From the NCBI RefSeq assembly GCF_014654365.1, contig NZ_BNAY01000011.1, positions 62,001 through 126,000 on the forward strand: a DNA stretch of 64,000 bases, given 5' to 3'. A program made the position numbers and the translations under genes. The stretch comes from Amycolatopsis oliviviridis (GTDB lineage Bacteria; Actinomycetota; Actinomycetes; Mycobacteriales; Pseudonocardiaceae). Below the pieces are notes generated by a model that saw only the letters and a list, made by a program, of their open reading frames with translations, made no database searches and had not been told where the DNA came from. Of this stretch, positions 32,354 to 41,486 are shown piece after piece. Numbering within the stretch: the stretch's first letter is position 1; every line of letters starts with the position of its first letter.

Positions 32354-35245
32354 GTGCCCCGAATCCCGCTCCCTCGTACGCGAGGCGCGAAGCTCACCGC
32401 GCTCGCCGCGGTCGTGGTGGTCCTGGCCGCCGCGGTCGTCGTGTGGACGAACAGCGAACCCGCGCCGTCCGCGGTCAAAACCCAGGAAGCGACCCTCGAC
32501 CTGCCCGAATCCCCGGGCTCGTCCGCGGTCGTCAAGATCGACACGACCACGTACCTCCCCGAGCAGACCCCCGCTCCCGCCGTCCTGCTCGCCCACGGTT
32601 TCGGCGGCGACAAGAACAGTGTCGCCACCGAGGCCCGCGAACTCGCCGAAAAGGGCTTCGTCGTGCTCGCCTGGTCCGCGCGCGGCTTCGGCCGCAGCAC
32701 CGGGAAGATCGCGCTGAACGACCCCGACCGCGAAGTCGCCGACGCCCGCGAGCTGATCGACAACCTGGCCGCACGGCCCGAAGTCCTCAGCGAGAACGGC
32801 GATCCGAAGGTAGCCGTGTCCGGCGCCTCGTACGGCGGCGCGCTTTCCCTGCTGCTCGCCGGGACGGACAAGCGGGTCGACGCGATCGCGCCGGTGATCA
32901 CCTACAACGACCTCGCGCAGGGTCTCGTCCCGAACGCCGCCTCGGCCGCGCCTTCGACGGCGACCACACCCGCCGCCGGCGCGTACACCGCGAACGGTGT
33001 CTTCAAGCGGTCTTGGGCGGGCATCTTCTTCTCCGCCGGTTCCGGCGCGGCGCAGAGCGGCTCCCCCGCCAACGACGCGCCCGAAGCCGGTGACGAGACC
33101 AGCGAATCCGGCGCGGCACAGGGCACGGGCGCGGCGGCCGCGGCAGCGCAGTCCCTGCCGACCGGCGGCACGAACGGCCAGCGGCCGCCGTCCGGCCCGG
33201 CCGACCCTTGTGGACGGTTCACCGCCGACGTCTGCCAGGCCTATACCGAACTCGCCACCACCGGCAAGGCGAGCCAGAAGACCGTCGACCTGCTCCGCCG
33301 CGTCTCCCCCGCGTCCGTGACGGACAAGATCACCGCGCCGACCCTGCTGGTGCAGGGGGAAAGCGACACCTTGTTCGGGTTGGACCAGTCCGACGCGACC
33401 GCCCGGCAGATCGCCGCGGCGGGCGGGAAGGTTCGCACGGTCTGGTACACCGGCGGCCACGACGGCGGGAAGCCCGGGCAGAAGCTGCGAGCGCAGATCG
33501 CCGACTTCCTCAAGTTCTCCCTCACCGGACAGGGCACCGACCCCGGCACCGGCTTCAGCTACGACATCCAGGGCACGCTGCGAGCCAACGGCGCCCCTTC
33601 GGTCCGGACCGTCACGGCGCCGGCGTACCCGGGAGCCACCGGGGACGCCACCGAACGACGGCAGTTCACTTTGGAAGGCCCGGCCCAGCCCGTCGTCCGG
33701 CCCGCGGGCGGCAACCCCGCCGCGGTGAGCGGGATCCCCGGCTTGAACGGGGCGGTGGCGGGTTCGTCCCGGCTGTCCGGACTGTTCAGTGTGGACCCAC
33801 CGGGCCAGGCGGCGCAGTTCGCGACGCGGCCGCTCGACGCGCAGACGATCGTGGCCGGTTCGTCCACGGTCCGCCTGCGGGTCTCCGCGGACCCCGCCGC
33901 CGCGGCCCCGCAGCGGGAAGCCGTCCTGTTCGCGAAGCTCTACGACGTCAACTCGGAAGGCGTCCGGACGCTTCCGGCCAACGCCGTCGCGCCCTTCCGC
34001 GTTTCCGGCCTGCCCGCCGACGGCAGCCCGGTCGAGGTCACGGTGACCCTGCCGGGCATCGTGCGGCCGCTGGAGGCCGGGCACACGCTCCGGCTGGTCG
34101 TCGGCACGACGGACCAGGCGTTCGCGACGCCGGTCGAACCCGCGGTGTTCCGAGTCGAACTGGCGGACGGCGGACAGCTCGGCGTCCCGGTCGTCCACGG
34201 CACCTCGGTCGGCGCGGGCGCGCCCATCGCGCAACTGCTCGGGATCGGCGGGACGCTGCTCGCGGGTATCGCGATCGCGGTGATCGCCGCGTTCCGCCGC
34301 CGCCGCGCGCACGACGTCGACGAAAGCCTGGCGAAGACGCCGCTGGTGATCGAAGGACTGCGCAAGGCGTACGCCGGTGGTTTCGTCGCGGTGAAGGACC
34401 TGTCTTTCCGGGTCGAACCCGGTCAGGTACTCGGCCTGCTCGGGCCGAACGGCGCGGGCAAGACGACGACCCTGCGCATGCTGATGGGGCTCATCACGCC
34501 GACGAAGGGCACCATCCGCGTGTTCGGTCACCTGATCGCGCCCGGCGCGCCGGTGCTGTCCCGGATCGGGTCCTTTGTGGAGGGTTCCGGCTTCTTGCCG
34601 CACTTGTCCGGCAAGGAGAACCTGGAACTGTACTGGGCGAGCACGGGCCGCCCGGCGGACAAGGCGCACTTCGCCGAGGCGCTGGAGATCGCCGGTCTCG
34701 GCGACGCGGTGAACCGCCGGGTCCGCACCTACAGCCAGGGCATGCGGCAGCGGCTCGCGATCGCGCAGGCGATGCTCGGCCTCCCGGAGCTCATGGTGCT
34801 CGACGAACCGACCAACGGGCTCGACCCGCCACAGATCCACCAGATGCGCGAGGTCCTCCAGCGCTACGCGGCGACCGGACGCACCGTGGTGGTCTCGAGC
34901 CACCTGCTGGCCGAGGTCGAGCAGACCTGTACGCACGTGGTCGTGATGCACCGCGGCATGCTGGTCGCCTCGGGCGAGGTCGGCGAACTGGCCGCGTCCA
35001 GCGGCGAGGCGACGTTCCGGGTCGACAAGCCCGCCGAAGCGGCCGAAGCGCTGCGGAAGGTCGGCGGTGTCTCCGGCGTCGACGTCGACGGGGAACTGGT
35101 CCACGCGGATCTCGACGGTCTCGCCCGCGCCGAAGCGGTCGCCGCTCTCGTGCGGGCCGGGGTCGCGGTCGAGCAGGCCGGGCCGCGGCGCCGTCTGGAA
35201 GACGCGTTCCTGCAGCTGGTCGGAGAGGACTCGAAGGGTGAGTAA
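32354..35245 (+). CDS. Exported S15-like hydrolase fused to an ABC ATPase
   Basis: GTG 32354 is preceded at six bases by TACGGT, so leaderless; an in-frame GTG at 32336 is an alternative. The protein of 963 residues has four parts. Residues 10-35 are an N-terminal membrane anchor. Residues 50-400 are an alpha/beta hydrolase of the X-prolyl peptidase (S15) type with nucleophile GASYGG near 158. Residues 400-620 look like the S15 C-terminal beta-sandwich. Then a membrane helix (about 628-648) and a cytoplasmic ABC ATPase: Walker A GPNGAGKTT near 697, signature YSQGMRQRL near 792, Walker B LMVLDEPTNGLDP near 813. The hydrolase would face outside and the ATPase inside. A permease gene overlaps its end. 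Confidence 0.9.
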   Translation: MPRIPLPRTRGAKLTALAAVVVVLAAAVVVWTNSEPAPSAVKTQEATLDLPESPGSSAVVKIDTTTYLPEQTPAPAVLLAHGFGGDKNSVATEARELAEKGFVVLAWSARGFGRSTGKIALNDPDREVADARELIDNLAARPEVLSENGDPKVAVSGASYGGALSLLLAGTDKRVDAIAPVITYNDLAQGLVPNAASAAPSTATTPAAGAYTANGVFKRSWAGIFFSAGSGAAQSGSPANDAPEAGDETSESGAAQGTGAAAAAAQSLPTGGTNGQRPPSGPADPCGRFTADVCQAYTELATTGKASQKTVDLLRRVSPASVTDKITAPTLLVQGESDTLFGLDQSDATARQIAAAGGKVRTVWYTGGHDGGKPGQKLRAQIADFLKFSLTGQGTDPGTGFSYDIQGTLRANGAPSVRTVTAPAYPGATGDATERRQFTLEGPAQPVVRPAGGNPAAVSGIPGLNGAVAGSSRLSGLFSVDPPGQAAQFATRPLDAQTIVAGSSTVRLRVSADPAAAAPQREAVLFAKLYDVNSEGVRTLPANAVAPFRVSGLPADGSPVEVTVTLPGIVRPLEAGHTLRLVVGTTDQAFATPVEPAVFRVELADGGQLGVPVVHGTSVGAGAPIAQLLGIGGTLLAGIAIAVIAAFRRRRAHDVDESLAKTPLVIEGLRKAYAGGFVAVKDLSFRVEPGQVLGLLGPNGAGKTTTLRMLMGLITPTKGTIRVFGHLIAPGAPVLSRIGSFVEGSGFLPHLSGKENLELYWASTGRPADKAHFAEALEIAGLGDAVNRRVRTYSQGMRQRLAIAQAMLGLPELMVLDEPTNGLDPPQIHQMREVLQRYAATGRTVVVSSHLLAEVEQTCTHVVVMHRGMLVASGEVGELAASSGEATFRVDKPAEAAEALRKVGGVSGVDVDGELVHADLDGLARAEAVAALVRAGVAVEQAGPRRRLEDAFLQLVGEDSKGE

Positions 35246-36197
35246 GACCAATGGTTCCGGCCCGGCGACCCGGGCGGATCACGGCGTGCACACCGATCCG
35301 GCGGCACTGCTGGAGCTGACCGAGGTCGCGTCGCACGAACGGACCGAGGTCGGCCCGGACGGGGCGGTGGCGGGCTACCGCGCCGACCGGACGCTGCGGC
35401 TCGGCGTCGAACTGAAGCGGCAGCTCAAACGACGGCGGACCCAGCTGATGCTGGGGTTCGTCGCGCTGCTGCCGTTCGTCCTGGTGATCGCGTTCGAGAT
35501 CGGGCAGGCCAACCCGAACCGCCGCAGCGGCGGGTTCGTCGACCTCGCCACCGCGAGCGCGCCGAACTTCGTGGTGCTCGCGCTGTTCGTCTCCGGCACG
35601 TTCCTGCTCCCGATGATCGTGGCGCTGTTCTACGGCGACACGATCGCGAGCGAGGCCTCGTGGTCGAGCCTGAAGTACCTGCTCGCGATGCCGGTCCCCC
35701 GGCACCGCGTGCTGCGGCAGAAGGCGATCGTCTCCGGGATCCTGTCCGCGGCCGCGCTGATCCTGTTGCCGCTGGTGTCGCTGGTGGTGGGCGTCATCTG
35801 GTACGGCGCGGGCGACGCGATCAGCCCGACCGGGGACGCGGTGTCGTTCAGCGACAGCCTCGTCGCCATGGGGCTGGCGACGATCTACATCATCCTGCAG
35901 CTGGCGTGGGTGGCCGGGCTGGCGATGCTGCTCTCGGTCGCCACCGACGCCCCGCTGGGTGCCGTCGGCGGCGCGGTCATCGTCGCCATCGTTTCGCAGA
36001 TCCTCGACCAGATCACCGCACTGGAAGGGCTCCGGGACTATCTGCCGACGCATTTCGCGTTTTCGTGGATGGATCTCATCTCGACCGACATCGACTGGAC
36101 CAACATGGCCAACGGGATGTTGTCGGCGGCGTTGTACGGCACGGTGTTCTTCCTGCTGGCCGGCCGCCGGTTCGCGAAGAAGGACATCACCAGCTGA
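35238..36197 (+). CDS. ABC-2 type permease partner of the hydrolase-ATPase
   Basis: GTG 35238 lies inside the stop of the preceding gene (eight-base overlap), giving 319 residues and certain co-translation. A hydrophilic N-terminus of about 65 residues ends in KRQLKRRRTQLM. Six membrane helices follow, starting LMLGFVALLPFVLVIAFEIG. The loop DTIASEASWSSLKYLLAMPVPR is the coupling region typical of ABC-2/CcmB-NosY permeases, followed by KAIVSGILSAAALILLPL. It would form the membrane channel driven by the ATPase domain. The substrate is unknown, perhaps a peptide or lipid processed by the fused hydrolase. Confidence 0.88.
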   Translation: MSKTNGSGPATRADHGVHTDPAALLELTEVASHERTEVGPDGAVAGYRADRTLRLGVELKRQLKRRRTQLMLGFVALLPFVLVIAFEIGQANPNRRSGGFVDLATASAPNFVVLALFVSGTFLLPMIVALFYGDTIASEASWSSLKYLLAMPVPRHRVLRQKAIVSGILSAAALILLPLVSLVVGVIWYGAGDAISPTGDAVSFSDSLVAMGLATIYIILQLAWVAGLAMLLSVATDAPLGAVGGAVIVAIVSQILDQITALEGLRDYLPTHFAFSWMDLISTDIDWTNMANGMLSAALYGTVFFLLAGRRFAKKDITS

Positions 36198-36221
36198 GAG
36201 CGTTTCCGCGCCGGAAATCAC

Positions 36222-36271
36222 CGGGGTCCACCGGGAAGACGAAATATTCTTCCCTGGTGGGCCCCGTTTTT
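36222..36271 (+). terminator. Intrinsic terminator of the hydrolase-ABC operon
   Basis: CGGGGTCCACCGGGAAGA and TCTTCCCTGGTGGGCCCCG form a long stem with one G:U pair and one bulge, followed by TTTTT (36267-36271). It begins 25 bases after the stop. Confidence 0.8.
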
Positions 36272-36421
36272 CACTGGCCGTGGCGACCTTCACCCATTAG
36301 CGACGGTAATCGGTGTTTCATGCGCATGCGACCATTGATTTTTCCGATCATCGACTCATTGGGTGAAAAGTTCGCATTCATCTTCGGCACTCCCTGAGAA
36401 ATCCTTATCTTCAGGGGAAAG

Positions 36422-36877
36422 ATGCCGAAGCGAGCAGAAAGCGGGGACGTGACCATGACCCAGTCACTGGAGATCCCGGTGCAGGAGTTCTCCCTTGCTT
36501 GGACGATGACCGCGGACAAGGGCGGCAGGGTGGGATTCGCCGCCTCGGGTCAGGTGACGCTCCTCGACAACAAGCGTTTCTACAAGATCGACGGGGTCCT
36601 CTACATCTCCGAGGGCAGCGCCTACTGCCGCGACATCGGCAACCCGCATCTGTTCGTCCGCCGCAACGGCGTCGAGGAGAGCGGCAGGCAGTGGGGCTGG
36701 GAGACCATCTGCAACCGCAAGTCCTGCAGCAGGCTGTGCGCAATGGACGCGTACTTCGTCCGCACCGGGTACTGGGCGCCCGCCGACAAGGCCATCCAGC
36801 TGAGTATCGGCGCCGAGTCGGGCTGGAACCGCAAGCGGTCCTACAGCCCGACGATCACCGTGCGTCTCGACGATTAG
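36422..36877 (+). CDS. Hypothetical protein, 151 residues or fewer
   Basis: I do not recognise this protein. The start is uncertain. ATG 36422 has AGGGGA only four bases away; ATG 36455 (MTQSLEIPVQEFS) has GGGG at eight bases, a better spacing, and would give 140 residues. It looks all-beta, with aromatic-rich strands (FSLAWTMTADKGG, FYKIDGVLYISEG). A cysteine cluster lies near 100-112 (ICNRKSCSRLCAMD), possibly a metal or disulfide site. No signal peptide or membrane helix. It stands alone between a terminator and a leaderless gene. Confidence 0.6.
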   Translation: MPKRAESGDVTMTQSLEIPVQEFSLAWTMTADKGGRVGFAASGQVTLLDNKRFYKIDGVLYISEGSAYCRDIGNPHLFVRRNGVEESGRQWGWETICNRKSCSRLCAMDAYFVRTGYWAPADKAIQLSIGAESGWNRKRSYSPTITVRLDD

Positions 36878-36920
36878 CGGTCCACTGTAGATCTCCACCG
36901 GCTCGGGTACGGTCGGGCGC

Positions 36921-37691
36921 ATGGCCACCTCCTCGATCCGCGTGGACGACGAAGGCGGGATCGCCGTCGTCACCCTCCAGCACGGCAAGGCGAACACCCT
37001 CGACACGGAGTTCTGCCAGGAACTGAGCGTCAAGCTCGAAGACGTGCAGCTCGGCGGCTATCGCGGCGTCGTGCTGACCGGCACCGGCGGCATCTTCTCG
37101 GCGGGCGTCGACCTGCGGCGAGTGCGCGACGGCGGCGCGGGATACATCGAGGACTTCCTGCCCGCGCTGTCGGACGCGTTCCTGTCGGTGTTCGGCTTCC
37201 CCGGACCGGTGGTCGCGGCCGTCAACGGTCACGCGATCGCGGGCGGCGCGGTGCTGGCCGCCGCCTGCGACCGCCGGATCCTGGCCGACGGCCCGAGCCG
37301 GATCGGGATCACCGAACTGCTCGTCGGCGTGCCGTTCCCGTTGGCGGCATTGGAGATCCTGCGCTCCGGGTTCGGCGCCGACGTCCTCGCCGAGCTGGCG
37401 TTCCTCGGCGAGACCCACCTGCCGCCCGACGCGCTCCGGCTCGGCCTGGTGAACGAGGTGACCGAGCCCGGAAACGTCGTGGCGCGGGCGGTGGAGGTGG
37501 CGAGGAAGCTCGCCGAGATCCCCGCCGCCGCTTACGCGCACACGAAGGCGCAGCTGCACCGGCCGTTCCACGAGCGGATCGCCGAACACCGCACCGGCGA
37601 CGACGCCCACGTCCTCGAACTGTGGAGCTCACCCGAGGCCCTCGCGGCCATCAAGGCCTACGTCGACAGGGTCCTCCGCGGCGCGGGCTGA
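36921..37691 (+). CDS. Enoyl-CoA hydratase/isomerase family protein
   Basis: A 256-residue crotonase-fold protein. The two oxyanion-hole segments are visible: VVLTGTGGIFSAGVDLRRV and VVAAVNGHAIAGGAVLAAACD. At the position of the first catalytic Glu the helix reads RIGITELLVGVPFPLAALEI, retaining E; the second acidic residue of true hydratases is less clear, so it may be an isomerase or other crotonase. The substrate is a CoA thioester. TACGGT seven bases before ATG 36921 makes it leaderless. It stands alone, without other beta-oxidation genes nearby. Confidence 0.9.
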   Translation: MATSSIRVDDEGGIAVVTLQHGKANTLDTEFCQELSVKLEDVQLGGYRGVVLTGTGGIFSAGVDLRRVRDGGAGYIEDFLPALSDAFLSVFGFPGPVVAAVNGHAIAGGAVLAAACDRRILADGPSRIGITELLVGVPFPLAALEILRSGFGADVLAELAFLGETHLPPDALRLGLVNEVTEPGNVVARAVEVARKLAEIPAAAYAHTKAQLHRPFHERIAEHRTGDDAHVLELWSSPEALAAIKAYVDRVLRGAG

Positions 37692-37793
37692 GGTGTGCCG
37701 ATGATCGGGACACCGTCCGGATAGGCGATTGCCCACCGGCGGGGACTCTGTGAGTATCCGACAGCTCAACAGGTCCCGATGGGGAGGGCATGG

Positions 37794-39203
37794 ATGCGGA
37801 AGCTCACGGCCACGTGGTCGGTTCTGGCGATCACCGTTCTCGCACTGGCCGGGCTGACCCCGGCCGCGCAGGCGGCACCCGAAGACATCAAGGAGGCGCT
37901 CGGGCGTGTCCCCGGCCTGACGGTCGTTTCCGAGAATCCGGCGCCGACCGGGTACCGGTTCTTCAAGCTCACCTACACCCAGCCCATCGATCACCGCAGG
38001 CCGGGCGCCGGCACCTTCCAGCAGCGATTCACCTTGCTGCACAAGGAGTTCCGCTCGCCGACCGTGGTGTACACGAGCGGGTACAACGTGGGTGAATCGC
38101 CCAACCGCTCGGAGCCGACGCAGATCGTCGACGGCAACCAGCTGTCGATGGAGTACCGGTTCTTCACCCCCTCACGGCCGGACCGTCCGGACTGGGGCAA
38201 GCAGCTGACGATCTGGCAGGCCGCCGCCGACCAGCACCGCGCGGTCGAGGCGTTCAAGCGGCTCTATCCGGGCAAGTGGCTCGCGACGGGCGGCAGCAAG
38301 GGCGGCATGACCGCGACCTACTTCCGTAGGTTCTTCCCGAACGACGTCGACGCGACGATCCCCTACGTCGCGCCCAACGACGTCATCAACTCGCGCGACC
38401 GCTACAACCGGTTCCTGGCGAACGTCGGCGACGACCCCGCCTGCCGCTCGGCGCTCAAGGCGATCCAGCGTGACGTGCTGACGCGACGCTCGGAGTTCGC
38501 GGCGCTCGCCGCGGCCGACGCGACGAAGAACGGCTACACGTTCACGACCGTCGGCTCGGCCGACGTGTCGCTGGAGATCTCGGTGATCGACTCCTACTTC
38601 GCCTTCTGGCAGTACCAGCGGCAGTCGGACTGCGCGACGATCCCGAAGCCCGGCGCCCCGGCGGCCCAGGTCTACGCCTGGTTCGAACGCGTCGAGAGCC
38701 TCAACACCTACTCGGACCAGAACCTCGGGGCCTATGTCCCCTACTACTTCCAGGCGGCCTACCAGCTCGGTGCCCCCGAGTCGTACGAGGACTATCTCCG
38801 GGATCTGCTGCGTTACCCGGGCCGCAACGTGTCGCGGACGTTCGTGCCGAAGTCGGTCGACATCCCGCGGTTCGACCACCTGGCGATGCCGGACATCGAC
38901 TTCTGGGTGAAGTCACAGGGGAAGCGGCTGCTGTTCGTCTACGGCGGGAACGACCCGTGGGGTGCCGAGCCGTTCCAGCTCGGCTTCGGCACGAAGGACT
39001 CCTACAGCTACACCGTTCCGGGCGGGAACCACGGCGCCCGGATCTCGCAGCTTCCCGCGGGCCAGGCCGCCGAAGCGACGAACACCGTACGGCGATGGGC
39101 GGGGCTGCCTCCGGTTTCCCCCGGGGTCAGCACGCGTTCGGTGCCCGCCGGGTTCCCGGACTTCGACGCGGACCTGAGCCTGCTGCACCGCCCGCGCCTC
39201 TGA
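37794..39203 (+). CDS. Secreted prolyl tri/tetrapeptidyl aminopeptidase (S37-type)
   Basis: I chose ATG 37794 because GGGGAGGG lies five bases upstream; ATG 37779 overlaps that site. The 469-residue product has a signal peptide ending AQAA. The mature enzyme matches the PS-10/S37 family of Streptomyces secreted aminopeptidases: LTYTQPIDHRRPGAGTFQQR, nucleophile Ser in WLATGGSKGGMTATY, Asp in LFVYGGNDPWGAEPF, and His in VPGGNHGARI. These enzymes remove tri- or tetrapeptides ending in proline from protein N-termini, for nutrition or for maturing secreted proteins. Confidence 0.92.
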   Translation: MRKLTATWSVLAITVLALAGLTPAAQAAPEDIKEALGRVPGLTVVSENPAPTGYRFFKLTYTQPIDHRRPGAGTFQQRFTLLHKEFRSPTVVYTSGYNVGESPNRSEPTQIVDGNQLSMEYRFFTPSRPDRPDWGKQLTIWQAAADQHRAVEAFKRLYPGKWLATGGSKGGMTATYFRRFFPNDVDATIPYVAPNDVINSRDRYNRFLANVGDDPACRSALKAIQRDVLTRRSEFAALAAADATKNGYTFTTVGSADVSLEISVIDSYFAFWQYQRQSDCATIPKPGAPAAQVYAWFERVESLNTYSDQNLGAYVPYYFQAAYQLGAPESYEDYLRDLLRYPGRNVSRTFVPKSVDIPRFDHLAMPDIDFWVKSQGKRLLFVYGGNDPWGAEPFQLGFGTKDSYSYTVPGGNHGARISQLPAGQAAEATNTVRRWAGLPPVSPGVSTRSVPAGFPDFDADLSLLHRPRL

Positions 39204-39211
39204 CGCCTCAC

Positions 39212-39273
39212 GCGTTTCGTCCTCTGGTTGCGGTCCTTGCGTGTGCAAGTACCGCGACCAGAGGACGAAACGC
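39212..39273. repeat. Dispersed GTCCTCT inverted repeat, copy 2
   Basis: GCGTTTCGTCCTCTGGTTGC (39212-39231) and its inverse ending GAGGACGAAACGC (39273) form a 23-base arm pair with one mismatch, around a core holding TTGC-GTGT-GCAA, itself a small dyad. It fills the 72-base gap between two convergent genes, ending two bases from the uvrB stop, so it could also serve as a bidirectional terminator. Confidence 0.85.
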
Positions 39274-39275
39274 GG

Positions 39276-41432
39276 CTACTTGATGCCGGCCGCGTCCATG
39301 CCGCGCAGTTCCTTCTTCAGGTCCGATACCTCGTCCCGCAGGCGGGCGGCGAGCTCGAACTGGAGGTCGCGCGCGGCCTGCATCATCTGGTCGGTCATCT
39401 GCTGGATGAGGTCGGCCAGTTCGGCGCGCGGCATCCCGGCGACGTCCTTGTCCGCGAGCATCCCGGAGCTGCGCACGCGGTCGCCCTGCTCGGGCTTCTT
39501 GCCGCGGGAGGCGTTGCGGCCCGAACCGCCGACGGCGACGGACTCCGTGTCCTCGGCCTCGCTGTAGACGCGGTCCAGGATGTCGGCGATCTTCTTCCGC
39601 AGCGGCTGCGGGTCGACACCCCGCTCCTCGTTGTAGGCGACCTGCTTGGCACGACGGCGATCGGTCTCGTCGATGGCGTGCTGCATCGAGTCGGTGATCT
39701 TGTCCGCGTACATGTGCACTTCGCCCGACACGTTTCGCGCCGCGCGGCCGATCGTCTGGATCAGCGAGGTCCCGCTGCGGAGGAAGCCCTCCTTGTCCGC
39801 GTCGAGGATCGCGACCAGCGAGACCTCGGGCAGGTCGAGACCCTCACGGAGCAGGTTGATGCCGACCAGCACGTCGAAATCGCCCGCGCGCAGCTGCCGC
39901 AGCAGCTCGACCCGGCGCAGCGTGTCCACCTCGGAGTGCAGGTACCGCACCCGGATGCCCAGCTCCAGCAGGTAGTCGGTGAGGTCCTCGGCCATCTTCT
40001 TGGTGAGCGTGGTGACCAGGACGCGCTCGTCCTTCTCGGCCCTGTCCCGGATCTCGTGCACCAGGTCGTCGATCTGGCCCTCGGTGGGCTTCACGACCAC
40101 CTTCGGGTCGATCAGGCCGGTTGGCCGGATGACCTGCTCGACGAACTCGCCGCCGGCCTGTCCCATCTCGTACGGCCCCGGCGTCGCCGACAGGTAGACC
40201 GTCTGCCCGATCCGGTCGCTGAACTCCTCCCAGGTCAGCGGCCGGTTGTCGACCGCGCTGGGCAGCCGGAACCCGAAGTCGACCAGGTTCCGCTTCCGCG
40301 ACATGTCCCCTTCGAACATGCCGCCGATCTGCGGGACCGTCTGGTGCGACTCGTCGATGACCAGCAGGAAGTCGTCCGGGAAGTAGTCGATCAGCGTGGC
40401 GGGCGCGGATCCGGCCTCGCGGCCGTCGATATGCCGCGAGTAGTTCTCGATACCGGAGCAGAACCCGACCTGGCGCATCATCTCGATGTCGTACGCGGTG
40501 CGCATCCGCAGCCGCTGCGCTTCGAGCAGCTTGCCCTGTTTCTCCAGCTCGGCGAGCCGCTCCTCCAGCTCGGCCTCGATGCCGTGGATGGCCTTCTCCA
40601 TCCGCTCCGGGCCCGCGACGTAGTGCGTGGCCGGGAAGATGCGGACCTCGTCGACCTCTTTCACGATGTCGCCGGTGAGCGGGTGCAGGTAGTACAGCTT
40701 CTCGATCTCGTCGCCGAAGAACTCGACGCGGATCGCCAGCTCCTCGTACGCCGGGATGATCTCGACCGTGTCGCCGCGGGCGCGGAAGGTGCCGCGCGCG
40801 AAGGCGATGTCGTTGCGGGTGTACTGCACGTCCACCAGTGCGCGGAGGAAGACGTCCCGGTCGAGCTGCTCGCCGACCTTCAGCTTCGTCGACCTGTCGA
40901 GGTACGACTGCGGCGTGCCCAGACCGTAGATGCACGAGACACTCGCGACCACGATGACGTCGCGCCGGGACAGCAGGTTCATCGTCGCGGAGTGCCGCAG
41001 CCGCTCGACGTCGTCGTTGATCGACGAGTCCTTCTCGATATAGGTGTCCGTCTGCGCGATGTACGCCTCGGGCTGGTAGTAGTCGTAGTAGCTGACGAAG
41101 TATTCGACCGCGTTGTGCGGGAACAGCTCCTTCAGCTCGTTCGCCAGCTGCGCGGCAAGGGTCTTGTTCGGCGCCATCACCAGCGTCGGGCGCTGGACGC
41201 GCTCGATCAGCCAGGCCGTCGTCGCCGACTTGCCGGTACCCGTGGCACCGAGCAGCACGACGTCCTTCTCGCCCGCGTTGACCCGGCGTTCGAGCTCGTC
41301 GATGGCCGCCGGCTGGTCACCGGCGGGCTTGTACTCGCTGACCACCTCGAACCGGCCACCGGTCCGGGGGATGTCCGTGACGGGGCGGAAGTCCGACTGG
41401 GCGAGCACGGGGTGTTCGGATGCGAAAGCCAC
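39276..41432 (-). CDS. uvrB: Excinuclease ABC subunit B
   Basis: A 718-residue UvrB. Walker A GATGTGKS is at 62-69. The beta-hairpin that clamps damaged DNA (YYDYYQPEAYIAQTDTYIEKD region) is at about 115-135. Helicase motifs II (LLVIDESHQT) and VI (IQTIGRAARN) are present. The C-terminal UVR helix pair (LIQQMTDQMMQAARDLQFEL) that docks UvrC lies near 670-705. It verifies DNA damage with UvrA and loads UvrC in nucleotide excision repair. The GTG start fits the family N-terminus. rpsA, coaE and uvrB lie near each other here as in mycobacteria. Confidence 0.99.
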   Translation of the reverse strand: MAFASEHPVLAQSDFRPVTDIPRTGGRFEVVSEYKPAGDQPAAIDELERRVNAGEKDVVLLGATGTGKSATTAWLIERVQRPTLVMAPNKTLAAQLANELKELFPHNAVEYFVSYYDYYQPEAYIAQTDTYIEKDSSINDDVERLRHSATMNLLSRRDVIVVASVSCIYGLGTPQSYLDRSTKLKVGEQLDRDVFLRALVDVQYTRNDIAFARGTFRARGDTVEIIPAYEELAIRVEFFGDEIEKLYYLHPLTGDIVKEVDEVRIFPATHYVAGPERMEKAIHGIEAELEERLAELEKQGKLLEAQRLRMRTAYDIEMMRQVGFCSGIENYSRHIDGREAGSAPATLIDYFPDDFLLVIDESHQTVPQIGGMFEGDMSRKRNLVDFGFRLPSAVDNRPLTWEEFSDRIGQTVYLSATPGPYEMGQAGGEFVEQVIRPTGLIDPKVVVKPTEGQIDDLVHEIRDRAEKDERVLVTTLTKKMAEDLTDYLLELGIRVRYLHSEVDTLRRVELLRQLRAGDFDVLVGINLLREGLDLPEVSLVAILDADKEGFLRSGTSLIQTIGRAARNVSGEVHMYADKITDSMQHAIDETDRRRAKQVAYNEERGVDPQPLRKKIADILDRVYSEAEDTESVAVGGSGRNASRGKKPEQGDRVRSSGMLADKDVAGMPRAELADLIQQMTDQMMQAARDLQFELAARLRDEVSDLKKELRGMDAAGIK

Positions 41433-41486
41433 GGGAACCAGAGTAGGCGCTGGGTCCGACAGTTTCCGGTTCGCCTGGTCGACGCG

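Noticed and set aside
32327..35251. A 974-codon minus-strand frame opposite the hydrolase-ABC gene
   Set aside because: The plus strand carries intact hydrolase and ABC motifs; the minus frame is only the GC-driven mirror.
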